Under the pieces are notes generated by a model. That model saw nothing but the letters and a program-made list of their open reading frames with translations. It had not been told where the DNA came from and did no database searches. A stretch of DNA of 9,895 bases from Cyclobacteriaceae bacterium. Its GTDB lineage: Bacteria; Bacteroidota; Bacteroidia; Cytophagales; Cyclobacteriaceae. The position numbers and the translations under genes are program-made. Shown one piece after another: positions 1 to 7,057 of this stretch. Within the stretch, counting starts at the first letter, position 1, and every line of letters begins with the position of its first letter. The stretch spans positions 1 through 9,895 of the forward strand of contig JAIENH010000233.1 of assembly GCA_019751475.1 (NCBI GenBank), in the 5' to 3' direction.

Positions 1-17
1 TAAATGGATTAAATATA

Positions 18-40
18 AACCCGAAGCACGAGCTAGGGTT
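18..40 (+). other. Small imperfect hairpin upstream of secE
   Basis: Bases 18-22 (AACCC) pair with 36-40 (GGGTT), and inside that 25-27 (AGC) pair with 32-34 (GCT) around an ACGA loop, leaving a small internal bulge. There is no T-run behind it, so it does not look like an intrinsic terminator. In Bacteroidota a tRNA-Trp gene often precedes secE; none is visible in these first bases, so this may lie in the tRNA-secE spacer. It could be a processing or leader structure, or chance pairing of a short sequence. Confidence 0.3.
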
Positions 41-68
41 GAAAAAGGCCCTTAAAACAGGCATAGAA

Positions 69-260
69 ATGGAAAAGATTAAAAATTACCTGCTCGAATC
101 CATTGACGAGGTGCGCAATAAAGTATCCTGGTCAAAGTTCAGCGAACTTCAAAGCAGCGCCATCCTTGTGCTGGTGGCCTCATTGATATTCGCGTTGGTG
201 ATTGGGGTAATTGATTTAGGTTTTAAAAACGCATTAACCTGGTTCTACCGGGAGTTTTAG
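69..260 (+). CDS. secE: SecE, preprotein translocase subunit
   Basis: This is the small subunit of the SecYEG inner-membrane channel, which clamps SecY during Sec-dependent export. It is 63 residues long, the short one-helix form, rather than the three-helix E. coli form of about 127 residues. An amphipathic N-terminal region (about residues 1-27) holds the family pattern of acidic and basic residues followed by KVSW (18-21). One hydrophobic segment (about 31-52, AILVLVASLIFALVIGVIDL) is the transmembrane helix. I chose the ATG at 69 because it gives the usual length; the frame stays open upstream to a TTG at 39, but that would add an atypical ten-residue extension and start inside a hairpin. 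No Shine-Dalgarno motif is visible. It ends 3 bases before nusG, the usual bacterial pairing. Confidence 0.95.
   Translation: MEKIKNYLLESIDEVRNKVSWSKFSELQSSAILVLVASLIFALVIGVIDLGFKNALTWFYREF
251..254 (+). promoter_or_regulatory. Shine-Dalgarno-like GGAG before nusG
   Basis: GGAG lies 9 bases upstream of the ATG at 264, inside the last codons of secE. It is the only clear SD-like motif at a start in this window and supports the first of two in-frame ATGs (264 rather than 273). Bacteroidota ribosomes generally make little use of this interaction, so its effect may be small. Confidence 0.35.
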
Positions 261-263
261 GCT

Positions 264-830
264 ATGACGCAAATGGGAGAATTGAAGTGGTACGTGTTGC
301 GCGTCATCAGCGGACAGGAGAAGAAAGTAAAGTCTTACCTGGAAACGGAGATTGACCGCTCAAAACTCACCGAATCAATACCACAGGTGTTGATACCGTC
401 AGAGAAGGTTTTTGAAATGCGCAACGGCAAGAAGAAGATGAGAGAGAAAAACTTCTTCCCCGGCTACGTACTGGTTTCGGCAGATTTGTCTCACCCGGAG
501 GCACACCACACGGTGACAAATATTCCCGGTGTGTTAGGTTTCTTGGGAAACAGTGGATCAGGTTCTGCAAAAGACCCTGTACCATTGAGGCAGTCAGAAG
601 TGAATCGAATATTAGGCAAGGTAGATGAGGTGGATGAAGTAGGCGAGAAGTTGGACAAACCTTTTATTAAAGGTGAGTCAGTGAAAGTGATGGATGGTCC
701 TTTCAGTGGATTTACCGGAACGGTGGAAGAGATTTTTGAAGACAAGAAGAAATTGAATGTAATGGTGAAAATATTCGGCCGGAACACTCCGGTTGAATTA
801 AGCTACATGCAAGTTGAAAAGTTAGACTAA
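264..830 (+). CDS. nusG: NusG, transcription elongation/termination factor
   Basis: NusG binds the clamp of elongating RNA polymerase, alters pausing, and can contact Rho or ribosomal protein S10. The 188-residue product has the standard two-domain layout. The NGN domain begins at [14 protein letters not shown] (about residues 9-22) and contains the family motif FFPGYVLV (64-71) and [10 protein letters not shown] (86-95). An acidic, lysine-rich linker (about 110-132) leads to the C-terminal KOW domain, with [19 protein letters not shown] at 136-154. ATG 264 is preferred; an alternative ATG at 273 would remove only three residues. It follows secE by 3 bases and precedes rplK by 7, so translational coupling is likely. 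Nothing is missing or unusual, and there is no large insertion of the kind seen in some NusG paralogues, so this is the housekeeping copy. Confidence 0.98.
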   Translation: MTQMGELKWYVLRVISGQEKKVKSYLETEIDRSKLTESIPQVLIPSEKVFEMRNGKKKMREKNFFPGYVLVSADLSHPEAHHTVTNIPGVLGFLGNSGSGSAKDPVPLRQSEVNRILGKVDEVDEVGEKLDKPFIKGESVKVMDGPFSGFTGTVEEIFEDKKKLNVMVKIFGRNTPVELSYMQVEKLD

Positions 831-837
831 GAGTAAC

Positions 838-1281
838 ATGGCAAAGGAAGTAACAGGCTATTTGAAACTACAGGTGAAAGGTGGTCAAGCCAACCCGGCA
901 CCTCCCATTGGTCCGGCCCTCGGTTCAAAGGGTTTGAACATCATGGATTTCTGTAAGCAGTTCAATGCCCGCTCACAAGATAAGCAAGGGCAGGTATTGC
1001 CCGTGTTGATTACCATTTATAATGACAAGTCGTTTGACTTTGTTATTAAGACTCCACCCGCAGCCGTGTTGATCATGGAGGCGATCAAAATTCAAAAAGG
1101 ATCAAAAGAACCTAACCGTCAGAAAGTAGGCTCTATCTCCTGGGATCAGGTGAAGAAAATTGCAGAATTAAAGATGCCTGACTTGAATGCGTTTAAAGTT
1201 GAGTCGGCTATGAAAATGATAGCGGGCACAGCTCGTAGCATGGGTGTTACAGTAAGTGGCGCAGCCCCTTGGGACAAATAA
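838..1281 (+). CDS. rplK: 50S ribosomal protein L11 (uL11)
   Basis: L11 binds the GTPase-associated region of 23S rRNA with L10 and takes part in elongation-factor turnover and the RelA response to uncharged tRNA. Length is 147 residues, close to the family norm of about 141-147. The N-terminal domain contains the proline-rich, helix-capping motif [20 protein letters not shown] (20-39), the region bound by thiostrepton-class antibiotics. The C-terminal RNA-binding domain runs from about residue 72 and includes KTPPAAVL (71-78) and GTARSMGV near the end (130-137). The ATG at 838 is 7 bases after nusG and has A at -3 and -6 but no SD. In E. coli, L1 represses this pair by binding upstream of rplK; here any such site would have to overlap the end of nusG. 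Confidence 0.99.
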   Translation: MAKEVTGYLKLQVKGGQANPAPPIGPALGSKGLNIMDFCKQFNARSQDKQGQVLPVLITIYNDKSFDFVIKTPPAAVLIMEAIKIQKGSKEPNRQKVGSISWDQVKKIAELKMPDLNAFKVESAMKMIAGTARSMGVTVSGAAPWDK

Positions 1282-1295
1282 TTTGAAAAAGAACT

Positions 1296-1994
1296 ATGGC
1301 ACGGATTTCAAAAAATAGAAAGGCAGTCCTGGCGAAATACAATGCGGAGAAAGAATACTCCCTTGAGGACGCAGCCAAAGTGTTGAAGGACATTACGTTT
1401 ACCAAGTTTGATGCTTCGGTAGATGTTGACATTCGCCTGGGTGTTGATCCTAAGAAATCAGACCAGATGGTGCGTGGTGTAGTGTCACTTCCTCATGGCC
1501 TTGGCAAGACAGTGCGCGTGTTAGTACTCTGCACACCTGACAAGGTTCAAGAGGCAAAAGATGCCGGTGCCGAGCACGTAGGGTTGGATGAATATGTAAC
1601 GAAAATTGAAGGTGGCTGGACAGACATCGATGTGATCATCTGTACGCCCACTGTAATGGCGAAAGTAGGTAAGTTAGGTAAGGTGTTGGGCCCTCGCGGT
1701 TTGATGCCTAACCCGAAGTCGGGCACCGTGACCCTCGAAGTTGGTAAAGCTGTGAAAGATGTGAAAGCGGGTAAGGTAGACTTCAAAATTGATAAACAAG
1801 GAATCATTCACGCCTCCGTTGGTAAGGCTTCCTTCAGCGCGGAAAAGATAAAAGACAATGCCGCTGAACTGATCCAAATGGTAGCGAAGTTAAAACCGGC
1901 CTCATCGAAAGGGACTTATTTCCAAAGCATTAGCCTTTCTACAACCATGAGCCCCGGCATAATGATTGACAGGAGTACGATTGTGGGACTGTAA
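1296..1994 (+). CDS. rplA: 50S ribosomal protein L1 (uL1)
   Basis: L1 forms the mobile stalk next to the E site and helps release deacylated tRNA. In many bacteria it also represses its own operon. The 232-residue length matches the family. Domain I is split (about 1-67 and 160-232) and encloses domain II (about 68-159). The family signature [16 protein letters not shown] is at 125-140, and the C-terminal RNA-binding stretch [20 protein letters not shown] is at 203-222. The start is the first ATG, 14 bases after rplK, with A at -3 and -6 and an A-rich run but no SD. The gene is directly joined to rplJ by a 13-base gap, unlike E. coli, where a promoter and leader separate rplA from rplJ. Confidence 0.99.
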   Translation: MARISKNRKAVLAKYNAEKEYSLEDAAKVLKDITFTKFDASVDVDIRLGVDPKKSDQMVRGVVSLPHGLGKTVRVLVLCTPDKVQEAKDAGAEHVGLDEYVTKIEGGWTDIDVIICTPTVMAKVGKLGKVLGPRGLMPNPKSGTVTLEVGKAVKDVKAGKVDFKIDKQGIIHASVGKASFSAEKIKDNAAELIQMVAKLKPASSKGTYFQSISLSTTMSPGIMIDRSTIVGL

Positions 1995-2007
1995 AATTTA
2001 ATAAACG

Positions 2008-2535
2008 ATGACCCGCGAAGAAAAAGGACAAATTATAGATGAGTTGGCTGAGAAGTTTTCGAAGCACAACCACTTCTATATTACCGATGCTTCGGGTTTT
2101 TCGGTAGGGCAGATCAATGCATTCCGCAGGATTTGCTTTAACCAGGGTGTAGAGTACCGAGTGTACAAAAACACGTTGATCCGGAAAGCCCTTGAAAAGC
2201 AAGGTGTGAACTATGACCCGATCTATAAAGTATTGCATGGTTTTTCTGGTGTGATCTTCTCGAAAGAATCAGGAAATGCACCGGCCAAAGCCATTAAGGA
2301 ATACCGTAAGAAGAACGAAGGAAAGCCTGCATTTAAAGGCGCGTCCATCGAGTCTTCTCTCTTTATTGGGGAAGAAAATCTGAATGCGCTTGTTGACCTC
2401 AAGTCGAAAAACGAGCTCATCGGAGAAATCATTTCATTGCTGCAATCACCTGCCAAGAATGTGCTGTCAGCTCTTTTGAGCGGCAAGCAAACCGTGGCCG
2501 GATTGGTGAAGGCATTGGAGGAAAGAAAAAAATAA
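2008..2535 (+). CDS. rplJ: 50S ribosomal protein L10 (uL10)
   Basis: L10 anchors the L7/L12 dimers to the ribosome at the L11-binding region and is the base of the stalk. It has 175 residues, close to the common length. The globular rRNA-binding N-terminal domain covers roughly residues 1-130 and includes RVYKNTLIRKALE (51-63), the conserved family segment. The C-terminal helix (about 133-175; LLQSPAKNVLSALLSGKQTV then LVKALEE) is the site where L12 dimers bind. The start ATG is 13 bases after rplA, with A at -3 and at -12 to -14 and no SD. Only 13 bases precede it, so the L10-L12 binding leader known from E. coli is not present as a separate intergenic element. rplL follows after 32 bases. 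Confidence 0.98.
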   Translation: MTREEKGQIIDELAEKFSKHNHFYITDASGFSVGQINAFRRICFNQGVEYRVYKNTLIRKALEKQGVNYDPIYKVLHGFSGVIFSKESGNAPAKAIKEYRKKNEGKPAFKGASIESSLFIGEENLNALVDLKSKNELIGEIISLLQSPAKNVLSALLSGKQTVAGLVKALEERKK

Positions 2536-2567
2536 TTGTTGAACTGAATCTTTAAACACTTACTAAA

Positions 2568-2948
2568 ATGGCTGACATTAAAGCAATTGGCGATCAACTT
2601 GTAGAACTTTCTGTAAAGGAAGTGAATGAATTGGCTTCTTACCTGAAAGAAACCTATGGTATCGAACCAGCCGCTGCGGCTGTAGCAATCGCAGGTCCGG
2701 CTGCCGGTGGTGGTGGCGGTGCCGCTGCTGCTGAAAAGACCAATTTCGATGTAGTATTGAAGGCCCCCGGTGCCAATAAACTTCAAATCGTGAAGTTGGT
2801 GAAAGAACTTACCGGTCTTGGCTTGAAAGAAGCGAAAGACATGGTAGACGGAGCTCCCAAAACCATTAAGGAAGGCTTACCGAAAGACGAAGCAGAAAAT
2901 CTTAAGAAGCAACTCATCGAGGCAGGTGCCGAAGTGGAGTTGAAATAA
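2568..2948 (+). CDS. rplL: 50S ribosomal protein L7/L12 (bL12)
   Basis: L7/L12 is the only multi-copy ribosomal protein. Its dimers on L10 recruit and activate translational GTPases. Length is 126 residues. The N-terminal dimerisation and L10-binding domain is about 1-32. The flexible hinge (about 34-56) is rich in alanine and glycine, with five glycines in a row at 47-51 encoded by GGT GGT GGT GGC GGT. The C-terminal factor-binding domain (57-126) carries the conserved KTNFDVVL (57-64), [20 protein letters not shown] (71-90) and [11 protein letters not shown] (93-103). The start region is A-rich (A at -3, -6 and -12 to -14), as expected for a gene that must be translated several times more than rplJ. 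A structured 141-base gap follows, before rpoB. Confidence 0.99.
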   Translation: MADIKAIGDQLVELSVKEVNELASYLKETYGIEPAAAAVAIAGPAAGGGGGAAAAEKTNFDVVLKAPGANKLQIVKLVKELTGLGLKEAKDMVDGAPKTIKEGLPKDEAENLKKQLIEAGAEVELK

Positions 2949-2992
2949 GCTTCTTGAAAGACGCGCGGTACCGTCTTGCTCTGAATTGAAGC
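2949..2992 (+). other. Nested stem-loop at the start of the rplL-rpoB gap
   Basis: Immediately after the rplL stop codon, AAGACG (2958-2963) pairs with CGTCTT (2972-2977) across an 8-base loop. This sits inside an outer pairing of GCTTC (2949-2953) with GAAGC (2988-2992). The outer arm abuts the stronger hairpin that follows, sharing base 2992. There is no T-run. It may protect the rplJL part of the transcript from 3' decay or mark a processing site. In E. coli the same gap holds an attenuator and an RNase III site; equivalence here is only inferred from position. Confidence 0.45.
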
Positions 2993-3031
2993 CCCACCCT
3001 CGTCCCGGTAGCTATCGGGACGGGGGTTGGG
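2992..3031 (+). promoter_or_regulatory. Strong GC-rich stem-loop, attenuator- or repeat-like, before rpoB
   Basis: CGTCCCG (3001-3007) pairs perfectly with CGGGACG (3016-3022). It extends inward by G3008.T3015 and T3009-A3014 to an AGCT loop, and outward by five pairs (2996-3000 with 3023-3027, one of them T.G). One C/T mismatch follows, then three more G-C pairs (2992-2994 with 3029-3031). The T-run expected of an intrinsic terminator is absent right behind it (GTTACTCTATTTG). It may therefore be a partial terminator, a pause or decay barrier that lowers rpoBC expression relative to rplJL, or a copy of a dispersed palindromic repeat. The core resembles a palindrome I recall being frequent between genes in Bacteroidota genomes, which I could not check. 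Confidence 0.6.
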
Positions 3032-3089
3032 TTACTCTATTTGTACCTCACTATAATGTCTAGTCCGGGATTTTTAAACTAACAGTACC

Positions 3090-6000
3090 TTGGCAAAGAA
3101 GACCAGCAATAACAGGATCGACTTTTCAAACATCGAGAGGATCATCGACTATCCTGACTTTCTCGATTTGCAACTTCAATCCTTCAAAGATTTTTTACAG
3201 ATCGAGACGGCCGCTGAAAAGCGCCAGAACGAAGGGCTCTTCAAAGTATTTGCAGAGAACTTCCCGATCTCCGACTCGCGCGAGAACTTCGTGCTTGAGT
3301 TTGTGGACTACACCATCGATCCGCCCAAGTACAATGTAGACGAGTGCATTGACCGTGGGTTGACCTTCAGTGTGCCCCTCAAAGCAAAATTGCGACTCAC
3401 CTGTAACGATGAGGACAACGAAGACTTTGAGACCATTGAGCAGGAGGTGTTCCTCGGCAACATTCCATACATGACGGAGAAAGGCTCATTCGTGATAAAC
3501 GGAGCTGAGCGCGTCATTGTATCGCAGTTGCACCGCTCACCGGGTGTGTTCTTTGCCATGAGCAAGCACACCAACGGCACCAAACTGTATTCAGCCCGAA
3601 TCATTCCTTTCAAAGGTTCGTGGATTGAATTTGCTACGGATGTTAACTCGGTGATGTATGCTTACATCGACCGGAAGAAAAAATTCCCGGTCACTACACT
3701 GCTCCGTGCTATCGGCTATGGAACAGATAAAGATATTCTTGACCTGTTCGGTCTTTCTGAAGAAGTAGAAGCCAACAAGGCTACTTTGAAGAAGGCGGTG
3801 GACAGGAAGCTCGCTGCCCGTGTACTTAAAACATGGACGGAAGACTTCGTGGATGAAGATACTGGTGAAGTGGTATCGATCGACCGTAACGAAGTATTGC
3901 TGGAGCGCGATCATGTGCTCACAGCAGAAGATGTTGATACCATTATAGAAAGTGGTGTGAAGTCTATCATCCTTCACCGCGATGATGTAAACGTCACTGA
4001 CTATCATATTATCTTTAATACGCTGGCGAAAGACAATTCCAACTCTGAAAAAGAGGCCGTGGAGCAAATCTATCGCCAGTTGAGAAATACGGAAGCACCG
4101 GATGAACAAACTGCTCGTGATATTATTCAGAGCTTGTTCTTCAGCGAAAAGCGCTACGACCTCGGTGAAGTAGGACGCTACCGTATCAATAAAAAATTAG
4201 GTCTTGAATTAAGTGCCGATCAGCGTGTACTCACCACACAGGATATTATCCTGATTGTGAAGTACCTCATTGGCCTGGTGAACTCCAAAGCTCTTGTGGA
4301 CGACATTGACCACTTGAGCAATCGTAGGGTGCGCACCGTAGGCGAGCAGTTGTACACACAATTTGGTGTAGGTCTTGCCCGTATGGCGCGTACTATTAAG
4401 GAGCGTATGAATGTACGCGACAACGAAGACTTTAAGCCGGTTGACTTGATCAACGCACGCACTTTGTCTTCGGTGATCAACTCGTTCTTTGGAACGAACC
4501 AGTTGTCACAGTTCATGGACCAGACCAACCCGCTGGCCGAAATCACCCACAAGCGCAGAATGTCTGCACTCGGGCCTGGTGGTCTTTCGCGCGAGCGTGC
4601 AGGCTTCGAGGTTCGTGATGTGCACTACACGCACTACGGCCGTCTGTGTACAATTGAGACACCAGAAGGTCCAAACATCGGTTTGATTTCATCTCTCTGT
4701 GTTCACGCGAAGGTGAACAAGATGGGCTTCATTGAAACTCCGTATCGCAAAGTCGAAAACGGAAAGGTGAAGACGAAGGACATCATCTTCCTTACGGCAG
4801 AAGAAGAAGATACACACAACATAGCTCAGGCCAACGCAAAGCTTAAGGCGGGTGGTGAATTTGTAGCTGAGAAAGTGAAGGCTCGCTTTGAGGGTGACTT
4901 CCCCGTGGTAGAGCCGAGTGAAGTGCGTTACATGGATGTTGCTCCGAACCAGATTGTTTCCATTGCGGCTTCGCTGATACCGTTCCTTGAGCATGATGAT
5001 GCTAACCGTGCCCTGATGGGTTCGAACATGCAGCGTCAGGCCGTACCGTTGATGCGCTCTGAAGCGCCAATCGTAGGTACCGGTTTGGAAGGACGCATCG
5101 CGCTTGATTCACGTTCACTCATCCTTGCCGAAGGCAATGGTGTAGTAGATTACGTGGATTCTAAGAAAATCGTTATTAAGTATGACGTCTCTGAAGAGCA
5201 GCAGATGGTGCGCTTCGATGACGAATACAAAACATATAACCTGATTAAATTCAGGAGAACCAACCAGGACACCTGTATCAACATTACTCCGCTGGTGAAG
5301 AAAGGCGAGAAAGTATCGAAGGGTCAGCCGCTTTGCCAGGGATATGCTACAGAAAATGGAGAGCTTGCCCTTGGTCGCAACTTGCTGGTGGCCTACATGC
5401 CTTGGCAGGGTTACAACTTTGAGGACGCGATCGTTATTTCTGAGCGCGTTGTTCGCGATGACATCTACACCTCCATTCACGTTGAAGAATTTGAATTAGA
5501 AGTACGCGACACGAAGCGCGGGGAAGAAGAGTTGACATCTGAAATTCCGAACGTAAGCGAAGAGGCGGTAAAGCATCTGGATGAAAATGGCATTATCCGC
5601 GTAGGAGCTGAAGTCCGTGAAGGTGATATACTCATTGGAAAGATTACACCGAAAGGTGAGACGGATCCCACTCCGGAAGAAAAACTGCTTCGTGCCATCT
5701 TCGGTGACAAGGCAGGCGATGTGAAGGATGCTTCTATGAAGGCGCCTCCATCATTGAAAGGTGTGGTGATCGAAACCAAGTTGTTCTCTCGCCCTAAGCG
5801 CGATAAGGACATCCGCACCAAATCGAAGAAAGAGTTGGATGCATTGAAGAACCGCTACAGCAAGTCGCTGACGGATCTTCGCAACGAGATGATCAAGAAG
5901 CTCACTACGCTGCTCACAGGCAAATCCAGCCAGGGTGTGAAGCATAAGTTTGGTGATGAGTTGATCAGCAAAGGCGTGAAGTTTTCTGGAAAGGTGATTG

Positions 6001-6959
6001 AGAGCAATCTTTTCCCTGACAAGAATATCTATCGCGATGAGAGCAATTACAGTGTGCCGGAAGAAGTGAACTTGATTGCTGACGTAAGTTTGGATTCATG
6101 GGCTACCGATGATCATACAAATGAATTGATTGCGGAAGTAGTGAAGAATTACCTCAACAAGCGCAACGTGATTGCCGGTGAGTTTAAACGCGAACGCTTT
6201 ACATTGGAAGTTGGCGATGAATTGCCGGCAGGCATTGTGCAGTTGGCGAAAGTATACGTAGCGAAAAAGCGCAAGTTGAAAGTGGGAGATAAGATGGCCG
6301 GTCGTCACGGTAACAAGGGCGTGGTAGCACGCATCGTGCGCGATGAAGACATGCCATTCCTGGAAGATGGTACCCCGGTGGATATTTGTTTGAACCCGCT
6401 CGGTGTGCCTTCGCGTATGAACCTGGGTCAGATCTACGAAACGGTCTTGGCGTGGGCCGGTAAGAAATTGGGTCGCAAGTATGCTACACCAATCTTTGAT
6501 GGTGCCAGCCTGGACGATGTGTCAGCCGAATTGAAAGAAGCTGGACTTCCTGAGTTTGGCAGAACGTATCTGTACGATGGTCTCACAGGTCAGAAGTTTG
6601 ATCAGCCAGTTACGGTGGGTATGGCCTACATGCTGAAGCTGGGTCACTTGGTGGATGATAAGATGCACGCACGCTCGATCGGACCGTACTCACTCATCAC
6701 GCAGCAACCATTGGGCGGTAAGGCCCAGTTTGGTGGTCAGCGCTTCGGTGAGATGGAGGTGTGGGCGATTGAAGCATTCGGTGCTTCTCATATCCTGCAG
6801 GAAATTCTTACCATCAAGTCGGACGATGTGATTGGCAGGGCCAAGGCATACGAGTCGATTGTGAAGGGAGAGAACATGCGCAAGCCAAATATTCCTGAAT
6901 CATTCAACGTGCTCGTTCACGAATTGCGTGGTCTTGCACTTGAGATTACGATGGGTTAA
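3090..6959 (+). CDS. rpoB: RNA polymerase subunit beta
   Basis: RpoB forms one pincer of core RNA polymerase and, with beta', the active site for RNA synthesis. The 1289-residue product is complete. Landmarks in order: [18 protein letters not shown] (about 138-155); the rifampicin pocket [20 protein letters not shown] from Q471; SALGPGGL (492-499); [10 protein letters not shown]; the lineage-type [20 protein letters not shown] and lysine-rich coil (about 905-1040, where E. coli has insertion SI2); [12 protein letters not shown] (1066-1077) with K1068 and K1076 matching E. coli K1065 and K1073; and the C-terminal beta' contact region ending [11 protein letters not shown]. Pocket residues matching E. 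coli D516, H526 and S531 are D477, H487 and S492, all the susceptible type. The start is TTG: an in-frame TAA lies at 3075 and the next in-frame ATG is over 120 codons downstream, beyond conserved N-terminal sequence. Confidence 0.99.
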   Translation: MAKKTSNNRIDFSNIERIIDYPDFLDLQLQSFKDFLQIETAAEKRQNEGLFKVFAENFPISDSRENFVLEFVDYTIDPPKYNVDECIDRGLTFSVPLKAKLRLTCNDEDNEDFETIEQEVFLGNIPYMTEKGSFVINGAERVIVSQLHRSPGVFFAMSKHTNGTKLYSARIIPFKGSWIEFATDVNSVMYAYIDRKKKFPVTTLLRAIGYGTDKDILDLFGLSEEVEANKATLKKAVDRKLAARVLKTWTEDFVDEDTGEVVSIDRNEVLLERDHVLTAEDVDTIIESGVKSIILHRDDVNVTDYHIIFNTLAKDNSNSEKEAVEQIYRQLRNTEAPDEQTARDIIQSLFFSEKRYDLGEVGRYRINKKLGLELSADQRVLTTQDIILIVKYLIGLVNSKALVDDIDHLSNRRVRTVGEQLYTQFGVGLARMARTIKERMNVRDNEDFKPVDLINARTLSSVINSFFGTNQLSQFMDQTNPLAEITHKRRMSALGPGGLSRERAGFEVRDVHYTHYGRLCTIETPEGPNIGLISSLCVHAKVNKMGFIETPYRKVENGKVKTKDIIFLTAEEEDTHNIAQANAKLKAGGEFVAEKVKARFEGDFPVVEPSEVRYMDVAPNQIVSIAASLIPFLEHDDANRALMGSNMQRQAVPLMRSEAPIVGTGLEGRIALDSRSLILAEGNGVVDYVDSKKIVIKYDVSEEQQMVRFDDEYKTYNLIKFRRTNQDTCINITPLVKKGEKVSKGQPLCQGYATENGELALGRNLLVAYMPWQGYNFEDAIVISERVVRDDIYTSIHVEEFELEVRDTKRGEEELTSEIPNVSEEAVKHLDENGIIRVGAEVREGDILIGKITPKGETDPTPEEKLLRAIFGDKAGDVKDASMKAPPSLKGVVIETKLFSRPKRDKDIRTKSKKELDALKNRYSKSLTDLRNEMIKKLTTLLTGKSSQGVKHKFGDELISKGVKFSGKVIESNLFPDKNIYRDESNYSVPEEVNLIADVSLDSWATDDHTNELIAEVVKNYLNKRNVIAGEFKRERFTLEVGDELPAGIVQLAKVYVAKKRKLKVGDKMAGRHGNKGVVARIVRDEDMPFLEDGTPVDICLNPLGVPSRMNLGQIYETVLAWAGKKLGRKYATPIFDGASLDDVSAELKEAGLPEFGRTYLYDGLTGQKFDQPVTVGMAYMLKLGHLVDDKMHARSIGPYSLITQQPLGGKAQFGGQRFGEMEVWAIEAFGASHILQEILTIKSDDVIGRAKAYESIVKGENMRKPNIPESFNVLVHELRGLALEITMG

Positions 6960-6963
6960 TTCA

Positions 6964-7004
6964 GTCAACAGTCCACTGTCAAAAGATCACAGTGGACTGT
7001 CGAC
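6964..7004. repeat. Inverted repeat (16-bp stem-loop) between rpoB and rpoC
   Basis: Bases 6964-6979 and 6989-7004 are inverted copies, 15 of 16 positions pairing, around a 9-base loop. The single mismatch is A.C in the sense transcript but would be a G.U wobble in an antisense transcript. It begins 5 bases after the rpoB stop. The sequence behind it continues as a repeat and then reads CTTTATTAAATTG, which is too weak a T-run for a confident terminator. It could stabilise the rpoB 3' end, attenuate rpoC, or simply be an inserted repetitive element. Confidence 0.6.
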
Positions 7005-7018
7005 AGTGGTCTGTGGAC
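6991..7018 (+). repeat. Four tandem copies of a degenerate 7-base repeat, WGTSGWC
   Basis: Four contiguous units read AGTGGAC, TGTCGAC, AGTGGTC and TGTGGAC, so they tile as a 14-base dimer repeated twice with 12 of 14 matches. Two more units lie inverted at 6964-6977 (on the opposite strand TGTTGAC and AGTGGAC), and these build the neighbouring stem-loop. The regular 7-base spacing in both orientations suggests expansion of a short motif, not a single protein-binding site. Whether the same repeat occurs elsewhere in this genome cannot be seen from the window. Confidence 0.55.
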
Positions 7019-7057
7019 TTTATTAAATTGAATTGTAAACACTGAAAACTTTTAAGC

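Noticed and set aside
39..68. Upstream TTG start at 39 extending SecE to 73 residues
   Set aside because: The extra residues are not typical of SecE, the TTG lies within a hairpin, and the ATG at 69 gives the normal length.
2706..2720. GGT repeat in rplL as a possible slippage site
   Set aside because: It encodes the glycine-rich hinge, where length varies harmlessly in the family, and the reading frame is intact.
2223..2786. Minus-strand open frame of 187 codons across rplJ and rplL
   Set aside because: It is antisense to two conserved genes, with no family resemblance and a low-complexity composition reflecting the L12 hinge.
3027..3057. Promoter-like TTG (3027-3029) and TATAAT (3052-3057) before rpoB
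   Set aside because: The 22-base spacing is too long for a sigma-70 promoter, and Bacteroidota primary promoters use TAnnTTTG near -7, which TATAATGT fits poorly. TCTATTTG at 3036-3043 is closer but has no TTG at the right distance. Kept only as a note.
3591..4109. Minus-strand open frame of 172 codons inside rpoB
   Set aside because: It is antisense to conserved beta sequence and nothing in the translation suggests a real protein.
4500..4580. Possible rifampicin-resistance substitutions in rpoB
   Set aside because: The main pocket residues (D477, H487, S492) are the same as in susceptible E. coli.
4489..4686. Second + strand frame of 65 codons inside rpoB
   Set aside because: It is an out-of-frame overlap with the rifampicin region of rpoB and has no features of its own.
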